From assembly GCF_010731595.1 (NCBI RefSeq), contig NZ_AP022582.1, positions 4,464,001 through 4,528,000 on the forward strand: a DNA stretch of 64,000 nucleotides, read 5' to 3'. Positions 1-11,865 of the stretch are shown piece after piece. The stretch's first letter is position 1; each line of letters starts with the position of its first letter. This stretch comes from Mycobacterium seoulense. Lineage in GTDB: Bacteria > Actinomycetota > Actinomycetes > Mycobacteriales > Mycobacteriaceae. A program made the translations under genes and the position numbers. Below the pieces are notes generated by a model. That model ran no database searches, was not told where the DNA came from, and was given only the letters and a program-made list of their open reading frames with translations.

Positions 1-339
1 GAACTGATCATCCGCGGCCGCATCAAGGAACTCATCAACCGGGGCGGGGAGAAAATCTCCCCGGAACGCGTCGAGGGCGTGCTGGGCAGCCACCCCGACG
101 TGCTGGAGGTGGCGGTCTTCGGGATGCCCGACAAGCTGTACGGCGAGACGGTGGCCGCGGTGATCGTCCCCCGGGGATCCGCCGCGCCGACCGCGGACGA
201 GCTCGCCTCGTTCGCCCGGGACCGACTGGCCGCCTTCGAGGTTCCGGCCAGTTTCCAGCAGGCCGCGGAGCTGCCGCACACGGCCAAAGGATCACTGGAC
301 CGCCGCGCCGTCGCCCAGCGGTTCGGCCGCGGGGCGTGA
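1..339 (+). CDS. fadD7: Acyl-CoA synthetase (AMP-binding), C-terminal fragment, FadD7-like
   Basis: Only the last 112 codons lie in the window; the reading frame is open from base 1. The protein begins in the mobile C-terminal domain of the ANL (acyl/aryl-CoA synthetase) superfamily: the A8 hinge region reads GRIKELINRGGEKISP, followed by the VFGMPD and GETVAAVIVP segments, and a late TAKGSLDR where the catalytic A10 lysine (K of AKG) is expected. Such enzymes activate a carboxylic acid to its acyl-adenylate and then form the CoA thioester in the cytosol. The name fadD7 rests on synteny with Rv0119 next to fusA2; substrate is unknown. It converges on fusA2 with a 4-base gap. Confidence 0.85.
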   Translation, partial: ELIIRGRIKELINRGGEKISPERVEGVLGSHPDVLEVAVFGMPDKLYGETVAAVIVPRGSAAPTADELASFARDRLAAFEVPASFQQAAELPHTAKGSLDRRAVAQRFGRGA

Positions 340-343
340 GCAC

Positions 344-2503
344 TCAGACGGTGGCCTTCACCCGGGTGGCCGCCGTCTCCGGCATGGGTTCGTAGCGGGC
401 GAAGGTGCGGGTGAACGACGCGGCGCCGTGGGCCAGTGAGCGCAGGTCGATCGCGTAGCGCGTCAGCTCCACCTGGGGCACCTCGGCTTTGACCAGCGTG
501 CGTTCGTTGCCCGCGGTGTCGGTCCCGAGCACCCGGCCGCGACGACCGGACAGGTCACCCATCACCGCCCCCACGAAGTGGTCGGGCACCAGCACCGAGA
601 TCTCGTCGATGGGCTCGAGCAGGCTGACCTTCGTCGCCGCGGCCGCCTCGCGCAGCGCCAGAGCGCCCGCCATCTGGAACGCGAAATCCGAGGAATCGAC
701 GCTGTGCGCCTTGCCGTCGAGCAGCGTGACCCGAATGTCGACCACCGGGTAGCCGGCGTGCACGCCCTTTTCCATCTGTGCCCGCACACCCTTCTCCACG
801 CTCGGGATGAATTGCCGCGGCACCGCCCCGCCGACCACCCTGTCGAGAAACTCGAATCCGGAGCCCTCCGGCAGCGGCTCGACTTCGATGTCGCACACCG
901 CGTACTGGCCGTGCCCGCCGGACTGCTTGACGTGACGACCGTGGCCCTTTGCCTTGCCGCCGAACGTCTCCCGCAGCGGCACCCGAAGCTCGACGGTGTC
1001 CACGGTGACGCCGTACCGGTTGGCCAGCGCGTCGAGGACGACACCGGCGTGGGCTTCCCCCATACACCACAACACGATCTGGTGCGTCTCGGAGTTCTGC
1101 TCGATCCGCAGCGTGGGGTCCTCGGCGGCCAGCCGGCCCAGACCCACCGACAGCTTGTCCTCGTCGGTCTTGGCGTGCGCCTGGATCGCGACCGGCAGCA
1201 GGGGCTCGGGCATGGTCCACGGCTTCAGCACGAGCGGCTCCGCCTTGTCCGACAGGGTGTCGCCGGTCTCGGCCCGGCTCAGCTTGCCGATCGCGCAGAT
1301 GTCGCCCGCCACCACGGCGGTGGCGGGGCGTTGCTGCTTGCCGAGCGGAAAGGACAGGACGCCCACGCGTTCGTCTTCGTCGTGGTCGGGGTGCGTGCTG
1401 CCATTCCCGTTGACCGAGCCGAAGAACGACGCGAAATGGCCCGACACATGAACCGTCGTGTCGGGCCTGATGGTCCCGGAGAACACCCGGACCAGGCTGA
1501 GCCTTCCGACATAGGGGTCTGACGTCGTCTTCACCACCTCCGCGAGCAGGGGAGCGTCGGGATCGCAGGTCAGCGTCGCGTGCGGGGCGCCCTGTGGCGT
1601 AAACACCTCCGGCAGCGGGTGTTCCATCGGTGACGGGAATCCGCGCGTGGCGACCTCGAGCAGCTCCAGGGTGCCGACGCCGGTGCTGCTGCACACCGGG
1701 ATCACGGGGAAGAAGGACGCCCGGGCGACGGCCCGCTCCAGATCCTCGATGAGCACCGCCTCGTCGATGGACTCGCCGCCGAGGTAGCGATCCATCAGCG
1801 ACTCGTCCTCGGATTCCTCGATGATGCCTTCGATGAGGGTTCCGCGCGCCTCCTCGATCTTCTCGGCGTCGGACGGATCGGGCGGCTGCATGGTCCGCTT
1901 TCCGCCGGCGTATTGGTAGCGCGTCTGCGACAGCAACCCGATCAGGCCTTCGCACGACGGCAGGCCGGTCGGCAGGTAGAGCGGTAACACCTTGTCTCCG
2001 AACGCGTTCTGCGCGGCCGCCAGCGCCTCGGAGTAGTTGGCGCGGGTGTGGTCGAGCTTGGTGATCACCACGGCGCGGGGCATGCCGACCTGATCGCATT
2101 CCTGCCACAGCGATTTGGTGGGTTCGTCCACCCCCTCGCTCGCCGCGATCACGAACAGGGCGCAGTCCGCGGCGCGCAAGCCGGCCCGCAACTCCCCGAC
2201 GAAATCGGCGTACCCGGGCGTGTCGACCAGATTGATCTTGATGCCGTCGTGCGCCAGCGACGCGACGGCCAGGCCGACCGACCGCTGCTGGCGGATCTCG
2301 GCGTCGTCGTGGTCGCAGACCGTGCTGCCGTCGGTGACCGAGCCCGCCCTGGTCAGCACCCCACCGGCGACCAGCAGCGCCTCGACCAGGGTGGTCTTGC
2401 CGCCGCCGGAGGGCCCGACCAGGACGATGTTGCGCACATCGCCGGGACCGTTCGCGGTGGGAGCGGCCGCCGCGCCCTGGGAAGCGTTCGCCTTGTCCGC
2501 CAT
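344..2503 (-). CDS. fusA2: Elongation factor G-like protein FusA2
   Basis: 719 aa translational GTPase paralogue of EF-G, the Rv0120c type. The P-loop is GPSGGGKT (residues 30-37), G3 is DTPG (94-97) and the G4 site reads TKLD (148-151) instead of the NKMD of true EF-G. EF-G domains II to V follow. Canonical fusA lies elsewhere in mycobacteria, and this second copy has no proven elongation role; a regulatory, ribosome-recycling or stress function is only possible. Start ATG at 2503 has a good GGAGG Shine-Dalgarno six bases upstream. About 20 residues rich in Ala precede the G domain. Confidence 0.93.
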   Translation of the reverse strand: MADKANASQGAAAAPTANGPGDVRNIVLVGPSGGGKTTLVEALLVAGGVLTRAGSVTDGSTVCDHDDAEIRQQRSVGLAVASLAHDGIKINLVDTPGYADFVGELRAGLRAADCALFVIAASEGVDEPTKSLWQECDQVGMPRAVVITKLDHTRANYSEALAAAQNAFGDKVLPLYLPTGLPSCEGLIGLLSQTRYQYAGGKRTMQPPDPSDAEKIEEARGTLIEGIIEESEDESLMDRYLGGESIDEAVLIEDLERAVARASFFPVIPVCSSTGVGTLELLEVATRGFPSPMEHPLPEVFTPQGAPHATLTCDPDAPLLAEVVKTTSDPYVGRLSLVRVFSGTIRPDTTVHVSGHFASFFGSVNGNGSTHPDHDEDERVGVLSFPLGKQQRPATAVVAGDICAIGKLSRAETGDTLSDKAEPLVLKPWTMPEPLLPVAIQAHAKTDEDKLSVGLGRLAAEDPTLRIEQNSETHQIVLWCMGEAHAGVVLDALANRYGVTVDTVELRVPLRETFGGKAKGHGRHVKQSGGHGQYAVCDIEVEPLPEGSGFEFLDRVVGGAVPRQFIPSVEKGVRAQMEKGVHAGYPVVDIRVTLLDGKAHSVDSSDFAFQMAGALALREAAAATKVSLLEPIDEISVLVPDHFVGAVMGDLSGRRGRVLGTDTAGNERTLVKAEVPQVELTRYAIDLRSLAHGAASFTRTFARYEPMPETAATRVKATV

Positions 2504-2669
2504 GACGTTCCTCCAGTTCTCCCTGGCCGTGTCACCGAGTGGGGCCGCCCAGCGCGGTGTGTCCTAACTCACAGGGTCCATGGGCAACTTTTCCCCCAAC
2601 CGCGGCCCAACACAAGGCCACGGGCAGGCCACAATTGCGTCGGCCCGATCCGCAAGGGAGCGTCGTTCG

Positions 2670-3086
2670 TCAGGCGTGCCAGCTCGACCAGCGGCGCACC
2701 GCGACCGCGATCACCGGCCCATCCAGCGAAACCGATTGATACTGAGGGTATTTGGCGCGCAGGAGCCGATAGGCGGACTCCATCGCCGCCCCGTCGGTGT
2801 GGATGGCCGCCGCGCCGTCGGCCCGCACCCACCACAACCGCGTCCAGTCATCGGCGTAGTGGTCGACGAGCAGGCTCACATTGGGGTCGTTTTCGATGTT
2901 GGCCAGCCGCCGCAGCCGTCGCGTCGTCTTGGGCTTCGCATCGACGGCGGTGTAGACCACGTCGGGGGAGCCCTCGGCGACGGCGAACACCACCGGCACC
3001 AGGTGGGGAAGGCCGCCCGGCGTCACGGTGGCCAGCCGGGCCACCGGCGACCGGCCGAACCTGGCCTTGGGGTCGAATTCGCCCAC
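2670..3086 (-). CDS. PPOX-class F420-dependent oxidoreductase, Rv0121c family
   Basis: 138 aa single-domain split-barrel flavin/deazaflavin protein of the pyridoxamine-5'-phosphate-oxidase-like superfamily. The family signature is visible: [18 protein letters not shown] near the N-terminus, then [20 protein letters not shown], and the tryptophan-rich [13 protein letters not shown] strand. Members of the Rv0121 subgroup are expected to bind F420, but the substrate is not known. It is on the minus strand upstream of fusA2, separated by 166 bases, and divergent from pepA. Length matches the family, and the only ATG at the conserved N-terminus was used. Confidence 0.82.
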   Translation of the reverse strand: MGEFDPKARFGRSPVARLATVTPGGLPHLVPVVFAVAEGSPDVVYTAVDAKPKTTRRLRRLANIENDPNVSLLVDHYADDWTRLWWVRADGAAAIHTDGAAMESAYRLLRAKYPQYQSVSLDGPVIAVAVRRWSSWHA

Positions 3087-3188
3087 CCCGTCAGCCTAGG
3101 CGCCGCCCAGCCGTGTCGGCGGGAATCCATCGCGGCTGATCAGGACCTTGCTACTGCCGTGAATAGCTACCTGCATTACGGTTATATA

Positions 3189-3200
3189 CACATAAATGTG
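3189..3200. promoter_or_regulatory. AT-rich promoter island with CACAT-AA-ATGTG palindrome upstream of pepA
   Basis: The stretch from about 3175 to 3200 is strikingly A+T-rich against the surrounding high G+C sequence and contains TATATA/TATACA hexamers that could act as a -10 element. A perfect 12-base inverted repeat (CACAT, 2-base spacer, ATGTG) lies inside it, 61 bases before the pepA start. It is inferred to be the pepA promoter or an operator; the binding protein is unknown. Confidence 0.4.
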
Positions 3201-3261
3201 CCGCCCAGAACCGCACGGCCGGGACAGTTTGTGTTTACCGCGACGCAGGAAGGGTGACGGG

Positions 3262-4311
3262 ATGGGCAAATCGAACCACCGCTCGGTCTGGTGGTCATGG
3301 TTGGTCAGCGTGCTGGCCGTGGTCGGGCTGGGACTCGGCTTGGGCGTCGCGCCGGCGGCCGCATCGCCGTTCCCCCGGCCGCAGGCTCCGATCGATGCCG
3401 CCGCGCTGGTCGGTCAGGTCGGGCCGCAGGTGGTCAACATCAGCACCAAGTTCGGCTACAACAACGCGGTGGGCGCCGGGACGGGGATCGTGATCGACCC
3501 CAATGGCGTCGTGCTGACCAACAACCACGTCATCTCCGGCGCGACGGACATCAGCGCGTTCGACGTGGGCAACGGCCAGACGTACGCGGTCGACGTGGTC
3601 GGTTACGACCGCAGCCAGGACGTCGCGGTGCTGCAACTGCGCGGCGGGGCCGGGCTTCCGAGCGCCGCGATCGGCGGTGGGGTGACGGTGGGCCAGCCGG
3701 TCGTGGCGATGGGCAACGCCGGTGGCCAGGGTGGAACGCCCAGCGCGGTGTCCGGCAAGGTCATCGCGCTCAACCAGTCCGTGTCGGCAACCGACACCCT
3801 GACCGGCGCGAACGAGTCGCTGGGCGGGCTGATCCAGGCCGACACGCCGATCAGGCCGGGCGACTCGGGTGGCCCGCTGGTCAACAACGACGGGCAGGTC
3901 GTCGGCTTGAACACGGCCGCCACCGACAATTACAAGATGTCGGGCGGCGGGCAGGGCTTCGCCATCCCGATCGGCCACGCGATGGGCGTGGCCGGGCAGA
4001 TCAGGTCGGGCGCCGCGTCGAACACCGTGCACATCGGCCCGACCGCGTTCCTCGGCCTGGGCGTCACCGACAGCAACGGCAACGGCGCGCGCGTCGAACG
4101 CGTGGTCACCGGCGGTCCCGCGGCGGGGGCCGGGATCTCTCCCGGTGATGTCATCACCGGCGTCGACAACGCCCCGATCACCGGGGCCACGTCGATGACG
4201 GACGTCCTCGTGCCGCACCACCCGGGCGACAACATCGCGGTGCACTACCGCTCCGCCGGGGGCGGCGACCGCACCACGATTGTGACGCTGGGGGAAGGGC
4301 CGCCGGCCTGA
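3262..4311 (+). CDS. pepA: Secreted trypsin-like serine protease with PDZ domain, PepA
   Basis: 349 aa HtrA/DegP-like serine protease, syntenic with Rv0125 (Mtb32A). An N-terminal signal segment ([19 protein letters not shown]) ends at an Ala-rich cleavage region near residue 34. The catalytic triad is visible: His89 in TNNHVI, Asp120 in RSQDVAVL, and Ser202 in GDSGGP. A C-terminal PDZ domain (about residues 255-345) contains FLGLGV and [13 protein letters not shown]. It acts outside the cytoplasmic membrane, probably in envelope protein quality control. ATG 3262 was chosen because it yields the family N-terminus and follows AGGAAGGG; the frame extends upstream to 3196 but without family similarity. 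Confidence 0.93.
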   Translation: MGKSNHRSVWWSWLVSVLAVVGLGLGLGVAPAAASPFPRPQAPIDAAALVGQVGPQVVNISTKFGYNNAVGAGTGIVIDPNGVVLTNNHVISGATDISAFDVGNGQTYAVDVVGYDRSQDVAVLQLRGGAGLPSAAIGGGVTVGQPVVAMGNAGGQGGTPSAVSGKVIALNQSVSATDTLTGANESLGGLIQADTPIRPGDSGGPLVNNDGQVVGLNTAATDNYKMSGGGQGFAIPIGHAMGVAGQIRSGAASNTVHIGPTAFLGLGVTDSNGNGARVERVVTGGPAAGAGISPGDVITGVDNAPITGATSMTDVLVPHHPGDNIAVHYRSAGGGDRTTIVTLGEGPPA

Positions 4312-4432
4312 TCGCCGCGTCGATGATGCCCGGCTGGCGCCCAATTCCCTTGGCGCCGACCGTGTTTCGTCACATGTCAGCTGGCGTGATTTCGAATGTC
4401 GCGCCTCGGGTATCCGTGGCATCGTGGATTTG

Positions 4433-6201
<1,769 letters not shown>

Positions 6202-6205
<4 letters not shown>

Positions 6206-6305
6206 CCGCGCCGGCGACGATGCAGAACGAAGTGATGAGGAGGAGCGGCGCCGATGACCGCGCCGGCGACGATGCAGAACGAAGTGATGAGGAGGAGCGG
6301 CGCCG
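6202..6305 (+). repeat. Tandem MIRU-type repeat, 2 x 52 bp, between treS and mak
   Basis: Two identical 52-base units (6202-6253 and 6254-6305) each start with ATGACC and carry the CGGCGACGATGC core and the AGGAGGAG purine block typical of mycobacterial interspersed repetitive units. Each unit supplies a strong Shine-Dalgarno eight bases before the next ATG, so the second unit provides the ribosome binding site for mak. Stop and start codons overlap as ATGA at both ends, as described for MIRU insertions between operon genes. Copy number may vary between strains. Confidence 0.85.
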
Positions 6306-6309
6306 ATGA
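6202..6309 (+). CDS. 35-codon mini-ORF made by the MIRU tandem, coupled to treS and mak
   Basis: The first repeat ATG opens a 35-codon frame that begins by overlapping the treS stop (ATGA, 6202-6205) and ends with a TGA overlapping the mak ATG (6306-6309). The product would be hydrophilic and charged, ending in EEERRR, with no recognisable domain. Because 52 is not a multiple of three, the second copy is read in another phase, which produces exactly this junction. It probably serves to keep ribosomes moving from treS to mak rather than to make a functional protein. Translation is unproven. Confidence 0.35.
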
Positions 6310-7655
6310 CCGAGCCCGCTAAGTTGCCCTGGTCGGACTGGATCCCACAGCAGCGGTGGTACGCCGGACGCAATCGGGAGCTGACCTCCGCCGAGGCCGC
6401 CGTGGTCGTCCCGCTGCGGGAGCACCTCGACCTGGTTTTGGTCGACGCCCAGTACGCCGACGGCTCGTCGGAGCGCTACCAGGTGATCGTGCAATGGGAT
6501 GCCGGGCCGGTCTCCGAGTACAGCACGGTCGCCACCATCGGCGCCGCCGGGGATCGCACCGGATTCGACGGTCTGTACGACACCGACGCGCCCCGGTTTC
6601 TGTTGTCGTTGGTCGACTCGTCGGCCGTGCGTAGCGCGTCCGGCACCGAAGTGAGGTTCGCCAAGGAGCCCGGTGTCGAGCTGCCCCTGGAGGCGCTGCC
6701 GCACGTCTCGGACGCCGAACAGAGCAATACCAGCGTCATCTTCGACCGCGACGCCATCTTCAAGGCGTTTCGCCGGGTCAGCAGCGGCATCAACCCCGAC
6801 ATCGAGCTGAACCGGGTGCTGGCCCGTGCCGCCAACCCGCACGTGGCCCGGCTGCTCGGCACCTACGAGATGGCCGCCCCGGACGGCACCGACGATGAGG
6901 CATGGCCGCTCGGCATGGTGACCGAGTTCGCGTCCAACGCCGCCGAAGGGTGGGCGATGGCCACCGCCAGCGTCCGCGACCTGTTCGCGGAGGGCGATCT
7001 GTATGCGCACGAGGTCGGCGGCGACTTCGCCGGCGAATCCTGCCGGCTCGGCGAGGCTGTCGCCTCCGTGCACGCCACCCTGGCGGAGTCCCTCGGCACG
7101 TCGACGGCGGCCTTCCCGGTCGACACCGTGCTGGCGCGGCTGTCGTCGACCGTGGCGAAGGTGCCCGAGCTGCAGGAGTACGCGGCGACCATCGAGGAGC
7201 GATTCGCCAAACTCGCCGACGAGGAGATCACCGTCCAGCGGGTGCACGGCGACCTGCACCTCGGTCAAGTGCTGCGCACCCCCGAAAGCTGGCTGCTGAT
7301 CGACTTCGAGGGCGAGCCGGGCCAGCCGCTCGAGGAGCGCCGGGCTCCGGATTCGCCGTTGCGTGACGTCGCCGGCGTGCTGCGGTCCTTCGAGTACGCC
7401 GCGTACGGGCCGTTGGTGGACCAGGCGGCCGACAAGCAACTGGCCGCCCGCGCCCGGGAGTGGGTGGAGCGCAACCGGACCGCGTTCTGCGAGGGCTACG
7501 CCGCCGCGGCGGGGGTCGACCCGCGAGAGTCGGCCGAGTTGCTGGCCGCCTACGAACTGGACAAGGCGGTCTACGAGGCGGGATATGAGGCGCGACACCG
7601 CCCCCACTGGCTGCCGATCCCGTTGCGCTCCATCGCCCGGCTCACCGCCTCGTAG
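6306..7655 (+). CDS. mak: Maltokinase Mak (Pep2)
   Basis: 449 aa cytosolic kinase that phosphorylates maltose to maltose-1-phosphate, the substrate of the maltosyltransferase GlgE. It has the eukaryotic-like kinase fold: an N-terminal cap beginning [20 protein letters not shown], the catalytic loop HGDLHLGQ at residues 314-321 (Asp316 as base), and the metal-binding DFE at 333-335 in [12 protein letters not shown]. Length and C-terminus ([13 protein letters not shown]) match the Rv0127 protein. Start ATG 6306 is preceded by the MIRU Shine-Dalgarno. It is cotranscribed and probably translationally coupled with treS. Confidence 0.96.
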   Translation: MTEPAKLPWSDWIPQQRWYAGRNRELTSAEAAVVVPLREHLDLVLVDAQYADGSSERYQVIVQWDAGPVSEYSTVATIGAAGDRTGFDGLYDTDAPRFLLSLVDSSAVRSASGTEVRFAKEPGVELPLEALPHVSDAEQSNTSVIFDRDAIFKAFRRVSSGINPDIELNRVLARAANPHVARLLGTYEMAAPDGTDDEAWPLGMVTEFASNAAEGWAMATASVRDLFAEGDLYAHEVGGDFAGESCRLGEAVASVHATLAESLGTSTAAFPVDTVLARLSSTVAKVPELQEYAATIEERFAKLADEEITVQRVHGDLHLGQVLRTPESWLLIDFEGEPGQPLEERRAPDSPLRDVAGVLRSFEYAAYGPLVDQAADKQLAARAREWVERNRTAFCEGYAAAAGVDPRESAELLAAYELDKAVYEAGYEARHRPHWLPIPLRSIARLTAS

Positions 7656-7731
7656 GCGCCAAGGTAGGAACAACGTAGGAAATCGCTATGCGTCGCCTGC
7701 GAGCGGCACGGGCGTCTGGAAGCATGTCGGT

Positions 7732-8448
7732 GTGACGAGTGAGATCTTCGACAGCGAGGCGCGGTTGTCCTGGGTGCTGGCGGCGCTGGCAGGCGTCATC
7801 GGGGCGATCTCGTTCACCCACTCCGCGGGGTACTTCGTGGTTTTCGTCACCGGCAACGCCCAACGCGCCGTGCTCGGGTATTTCACCGGCGAAGGGTGGC
7901 TGGCTGTGAGCGCCGGGCTGCTCATTGCGGCGTTCGTCGCCGGCGTGGTTATTGCGTCACTGGGCCGGCGATTTTTCTGGGTGGACCATCCGCACGGCCC
8001 GACGGTCCTGACCACCTTCAGTTTGGCGGCCGCCACCGTGGTCGACATCTTCGATGAGGGATGGGCGCAGAATTTGGTCGATTTCGCGCCGATGATGCTG
8101 CTGGCGTTCGGGACCGGGGCGTTGAACACATCCTTCGTCAAAAATGGCGAGGTTTCGGTGCCGTTGAGCTATGTGACCGGCACGACCGTCAAGATGAGCC
8201 AGGGCATCGAGCGCCACATCGCTGGTGGTGGAAACGTCTCGGACTGGCTCGGTTACTTTCTGCTGTTGGCCAGCTTTATGGTGGGCGCGGCGGTGGGCGG
8301 CTTCATCGGCCTGGTCGTCAACGGGACCTGGATGCTGGTGATGGCTACGTCCGTATGTGCGGTGACGACCGGGTACACCTACTTCCACCAGGACCGCCGC
8401 GCGCTGTTGAACGACCGGCCGGACAAAAAGCATCGGCAGCAGCGCTGA
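7732..8448 (+). CDS. DUF1275 (YoaK-like) membrane protein, Rv0128 position
   Basis: 238 aa, about six hydrophobic helices. Family signatures are AGVIGAISFTHSAGYFVVFVTGN near the N-terminus and LLAFGTGALNTSF in the middle, followed by VPLSYVTGTTVKMSQG, matching the DUF1275 integral membrane family. Function is unknown; transport has been suggested for the family. Start GTG 7732 is chosen because the nearby ATG at 7724 is out of frame and closes at once. It follows mak by 76 bases on the same strand and converges on fbpC; its last codons lie inside the fbpC terminator hairpin. Confidence 0.75.
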   Translation: MTSEIFDSEARLSWVLAALAGVIGAISFTHSAGYFVVFVTGNAQRAVLGYFTGEGWLAVSAGLLIAAFVAGVVIASLGRRFFWVDHPHGPTVLTTFSLAAATVVDIFDEGWAQNLVDFAPMMLLAFGTGALNTSFVKNGEVSVPLSYVTGTTVKMSQGIERHIAGGGNVSDWLGYFLLLASFMVGAAVGGFIGLVVNGTWMLVMATSVCAVTTGYTYFHQDRRALLNDRPDKKHRQQR

Positions 8449-8470
8449 CCGGTGCGCTGCTGCCGATGCT
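8429..8470 (-). terminator. Intrinsic terminator with 17-bp perfect stem after fbpC
   Basis: The arms 8429-8445 and 8454-8470 are perfect reverse complements (17 bp) around an 8-base loop. On the minus strand the stem is followed directly by TTTTTG, a genuine U-tract, so it fits a Rho-independent terminator for the fbpC transcript. The loop contains the TGA of the DUF1275 gene, so the same hairpin also ends the convergent transcript. A stem this long with a U-tract is unusual in mycobacteria. Confidence 0.8.
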
Positions 8471-8484
8471 GGCTTGGCGGGGTT

Positions 8485-9531
<1,047 letters not shown>

Positions 9532-9711
9532 CTACCCATCCCAACTTTCATCTGCCGCGTGCGGCGGTCGAATCTGTTCGTGGGCAGTGAAACACGTGGG
9601 GACGAGGCAAATCGCCTGTCGCGGCCGGAGCTTCACATCGCGGTTGGCTAACGATTGGGAGTCGGCCGGAAATCGTTACGTTCTGGTCACGATCGGCTAT
9701 CGAGGGCGCAA

Positions 9712-10530
9712 CTAGGTGACGAGCCGGCGCAACAGCGTTGAGGCGGCGGCGATTCCGAGGACCGCCGCGACCACCAGGACGACGATGTCCATCGGGTTGA
9801 AGGGCGTGCCAATGAGCAGGCCCCGCAAGGCGTTGACCTCGTAGCTGAGCGGGTTGACCCTGCTCAGCACGTGCAGCCAGGCGGGCATCACGTCCACCGG
9901 GTACAGCGCGTTGGAGGCGAAGAACAACGGCATCGTGATGGCCTGGCCGATGCCCATCAGCCGATCGCGACTGCGCACCAGGCCGGCCAGTGTCATCGAC
10001 AGGCAGGCGAAGAATGCGGCGCCGAGCATCACGACGGCCATCGCGGCCACGATCCGCAGCGGGTTGACCGTGAGGCCGATATTCATCAGGTACGCCAACG
10101 TCATTACGCCGACCACCTGGGCGACCGAGCGCACGCCGGCGGCGAATGCCTTGCCGGTGATCAGCGCCGACGCGGGCGCCGGCGTCACCATCAGCTTGGC
10201 CAGGACGCCGGCGTCTCGGTCCCAAATGATTTGTATGCCATAGAAAATGGAGATGAACAACGCCGACTGGGCGATGATCCCCGGCGCCAGGAACGCCAGG
10301 TAGGACACCGATCCCGTCTGGATGACGTGCAGGTGGCTGAACGTGGTCCCGAAGATCAACAGCCACAGCGCCGGCTGCACCATCCGGGTCACAAGTTCGG
10401 TTCTGTCGTGCTGCAGCTTCTGCATCTCGACGATCGCGAACGCGCCGACGCGGCTGAGCACCGCACCGACTCGTTGCCATCCGCGCGGTGCGCGAACCAG
10501 GGTTGCGGGCATGACGCTATCAACCGACAC
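9712..10530 (-). CDS. ABC-2 type exporter permease, DrrB-like
   Basis: 272 aa membrane subunit of an ABC exporter of the daunorubicin/ multidrug resistance type. Six hydrophobic helices are visible, beginning with TRMVQPALWLLIFGTTF, and the family segment YPVDVMPAWLHVLSRVNPLSYEVNALR lies before the last helix. It would form the pore with the ATPase encoded immediately upstream. Start GTG 10530 overlaps the end of the ATPase gene by 11 bases and follows AGAAAGG; an ATG at 10512 is the alternative. The substrate (drug or lipid) is unknown. Confidence 0.85.
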   Translation of the reverse strand: MSVDSVMPATLVRAPRGWQRVGAVLSRVGAFAIVEMQKLQHDRTELVTRMVQPALWLLIFGTTFSHLHVIQTGSVSYLAFLAPGIIAQSALFISIFYGIQIIWDRDAGVLAKLMVTPAPASALITGKAFAAGVRSVAQVVGVMTLAYLMNIGLTVNPLRIVAAMAVVMLGAAFFACLSMTLAGLVRSRDRLMGIGQAITMPLFFASNALYPVDVMPAWLHVLSRVNPLSYEVNALRGLLIGTPFNPMDIVVLVVAAVLGIAAASTLLRRLVT

Positions 10531-11350
10531 GGCGCGCAGCCTTTCTGGCGGAACGGATTTCACGCAGCGATCCCGCAGACTCGGATGACGCGGAACCATC
10601 GTCCAGGCCCGAGGCCGCATAGTGGCGGAACACGTCCTCGAGCGTGGCGCGCGGCGACACGGTGGACTTCAACTTGGCCGGCGTACCCACCGCCCGCAAC
10701 TCACCGTGGTGCATGAGCGCGACCCGATCGCACAGCGCGTCGGCCTCTTCCATGTAATGGGTGGTCAGCAGCACGGTCATGCCGAACTCGGCCTGCATCT
10801 TGCGCACCTGCGTCCAGACGCCGTCCCGCGCAATAGGATCCAGCCCGACCGTCGGTTCGTCGAGCACCAGCAGCGACGGGCGGTTCACCAGCGCCTGCGC
10901 CACCTCGAGGCGCCGGACCATGCCGCCGGAATAGGCCGCGGCCAGCCGATCGGACACGTCGAGCAGCTCCATCGCGGCCAGCGCCTGCTCGACACGATCG
11001 GAACGTTCGGCCCGGGGCACGCCGTAGAGCCGCGCGAACCACTCGACGTTCTGCCGGCCGGTCAACGTTGGTTCGATCGAGAGTTGTTGCGGCACATAGC
11101 CGATGTTGCTACGAATGTCGGTGGTCTGGCGGCGCGCGTCGAGCCCGAGGATGCGCAGTTCGCCCTGCTGCACCGGCGCCAGCGTGGTGAGCATCCGGAC
11201 CATGGTCGTCTTCCCGGCGCCGTTCGGGCCCAGCAGGCCCATGGTTTCGCCGGTGCGCACCTGCAACGTCACGTCGTTGACGGCGGTGAACTGACCATAC
11301 CGATAGCTCAGGTGCCTGGCGTCGACCGCCATCGGCAGTGACCCGCTCAT
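10520..11350 (-). CDS. ABC exporter ATP-binding protein, DrrA-like
   Basis: 276 aa nucleotide-binding subunit. Walker A is GPNGAGKT (41-48), the Q-loop is in GYVPQQ, the signature reads YSGGM (a variant of LSGGQ, as in DrrA), Walker B is LLVLDEPT, and the switch histidine is in LLTTHYMEEAD. The C-terminal extension with TLEDVFRHY is typical of DrrA-type ATPases. Its ATG overlaps the stop of the upstream MarR gene (ATGA, 11347-11350) and its 3' end overlaps the permease, so the three are an operon under the MarR regulator. Confidence 0.9.
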   Translation of the reverse strand: MSGSLPMAVDARHLSYRYGQFTAVNDVTLQVRTGETMGLLGPNGAGKTTMVRMLTTLAPVQQGELRILGLDARRQTTDIRSNIGYVPQQLSIEPTLTGRQNVEWFARLYGVPRAERSDRVEQALAAMELLDVSDRLAAAYSGGMVRRLEVAQALVNRPSLLVLDEPTVGLDPIARDGVWTQVRKMQAEFGMTVLLTTHYMEEADALCDRVALMHHGELRAVGTPAKLKSTVSPRATLEDVFRHYAASGLDDGSASSESAGSLREIRSARKAARRVG

Positions 11351-11808
11351 GACTTTCGCTCCTGCAGTCTTCTGGTCATCGTCTCCATGACCTCCAATCC
11401 CTTTGTCAAAGACTCGATTTCATCGTCGTCGAGTTCGGCGAGCACTTCGGCCAACACGTCTCGCCGCGCAGCCCGAGCTGCGTCCACGACGTGCTGGGCG
11501 GGCTCGGCGAGGTGTAACCGGCCGACCCTGCGGTCCGTGTCGCCGACCGTGCGGATGAGCAATCCCCCGGACACCAGCTTGGAGACCAGGGTGGACGCGG
11601 TGTTGGGGGCCAACCCGAGCTCGGCGGCGGCGGCGTTGACCGAGATGCCCGGTTGCCGGGCCACCAGCCACAACAACTCGGACTGCGATTCGCTCAGCCG
11701 TGACGAGTCGAAGCCGCGCCCGGCCGAGCGTCGCAGTTGCCGGCGGAACCGGCCGACGACGCGAAACACGTCGGTGACCACATCGGTACTCGACTGCACC
11801 TTCTCCAC
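11347..11808 (-). CDS. MarR-family transcriptional regulator
   Basis: 153 aa winged-helix regulator. The recognition region PGISVNAAAAELGLAPNTASTLVSKLVSGGL and wing DTDRRVGRLHL are characteristic of MarR proteins, which bind DNA as dimers and release it on binding small aromatic or lipid-like ligands. It is the first gene of a tight operon with an exporter ATPase and permease, so it most likely controls that exporter. An AT-rich patch upstream (about 11818-11860) could be the promoter. Confidence 0.87.
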   Translation of the reverse strand: MEKVQSSTDVVTDVFRVVGRFRRQLRRSAGRGFDSSRLSESQSELLWLVARQPGISVNAAAAELGLAPNTASTLVSKLVSGGLLIRTVGDTDRRVGRLHLAEPAQHVVDAARAARRDVLAEVLAELDDDEIESLTKGLEVMETMTRRLQERKS

Positions 11809-11865
11809 GATACCTCTGTAGCCGAGCTATTTATGTGGGGAAGCTGTGTATCGGTTATGTACCCG

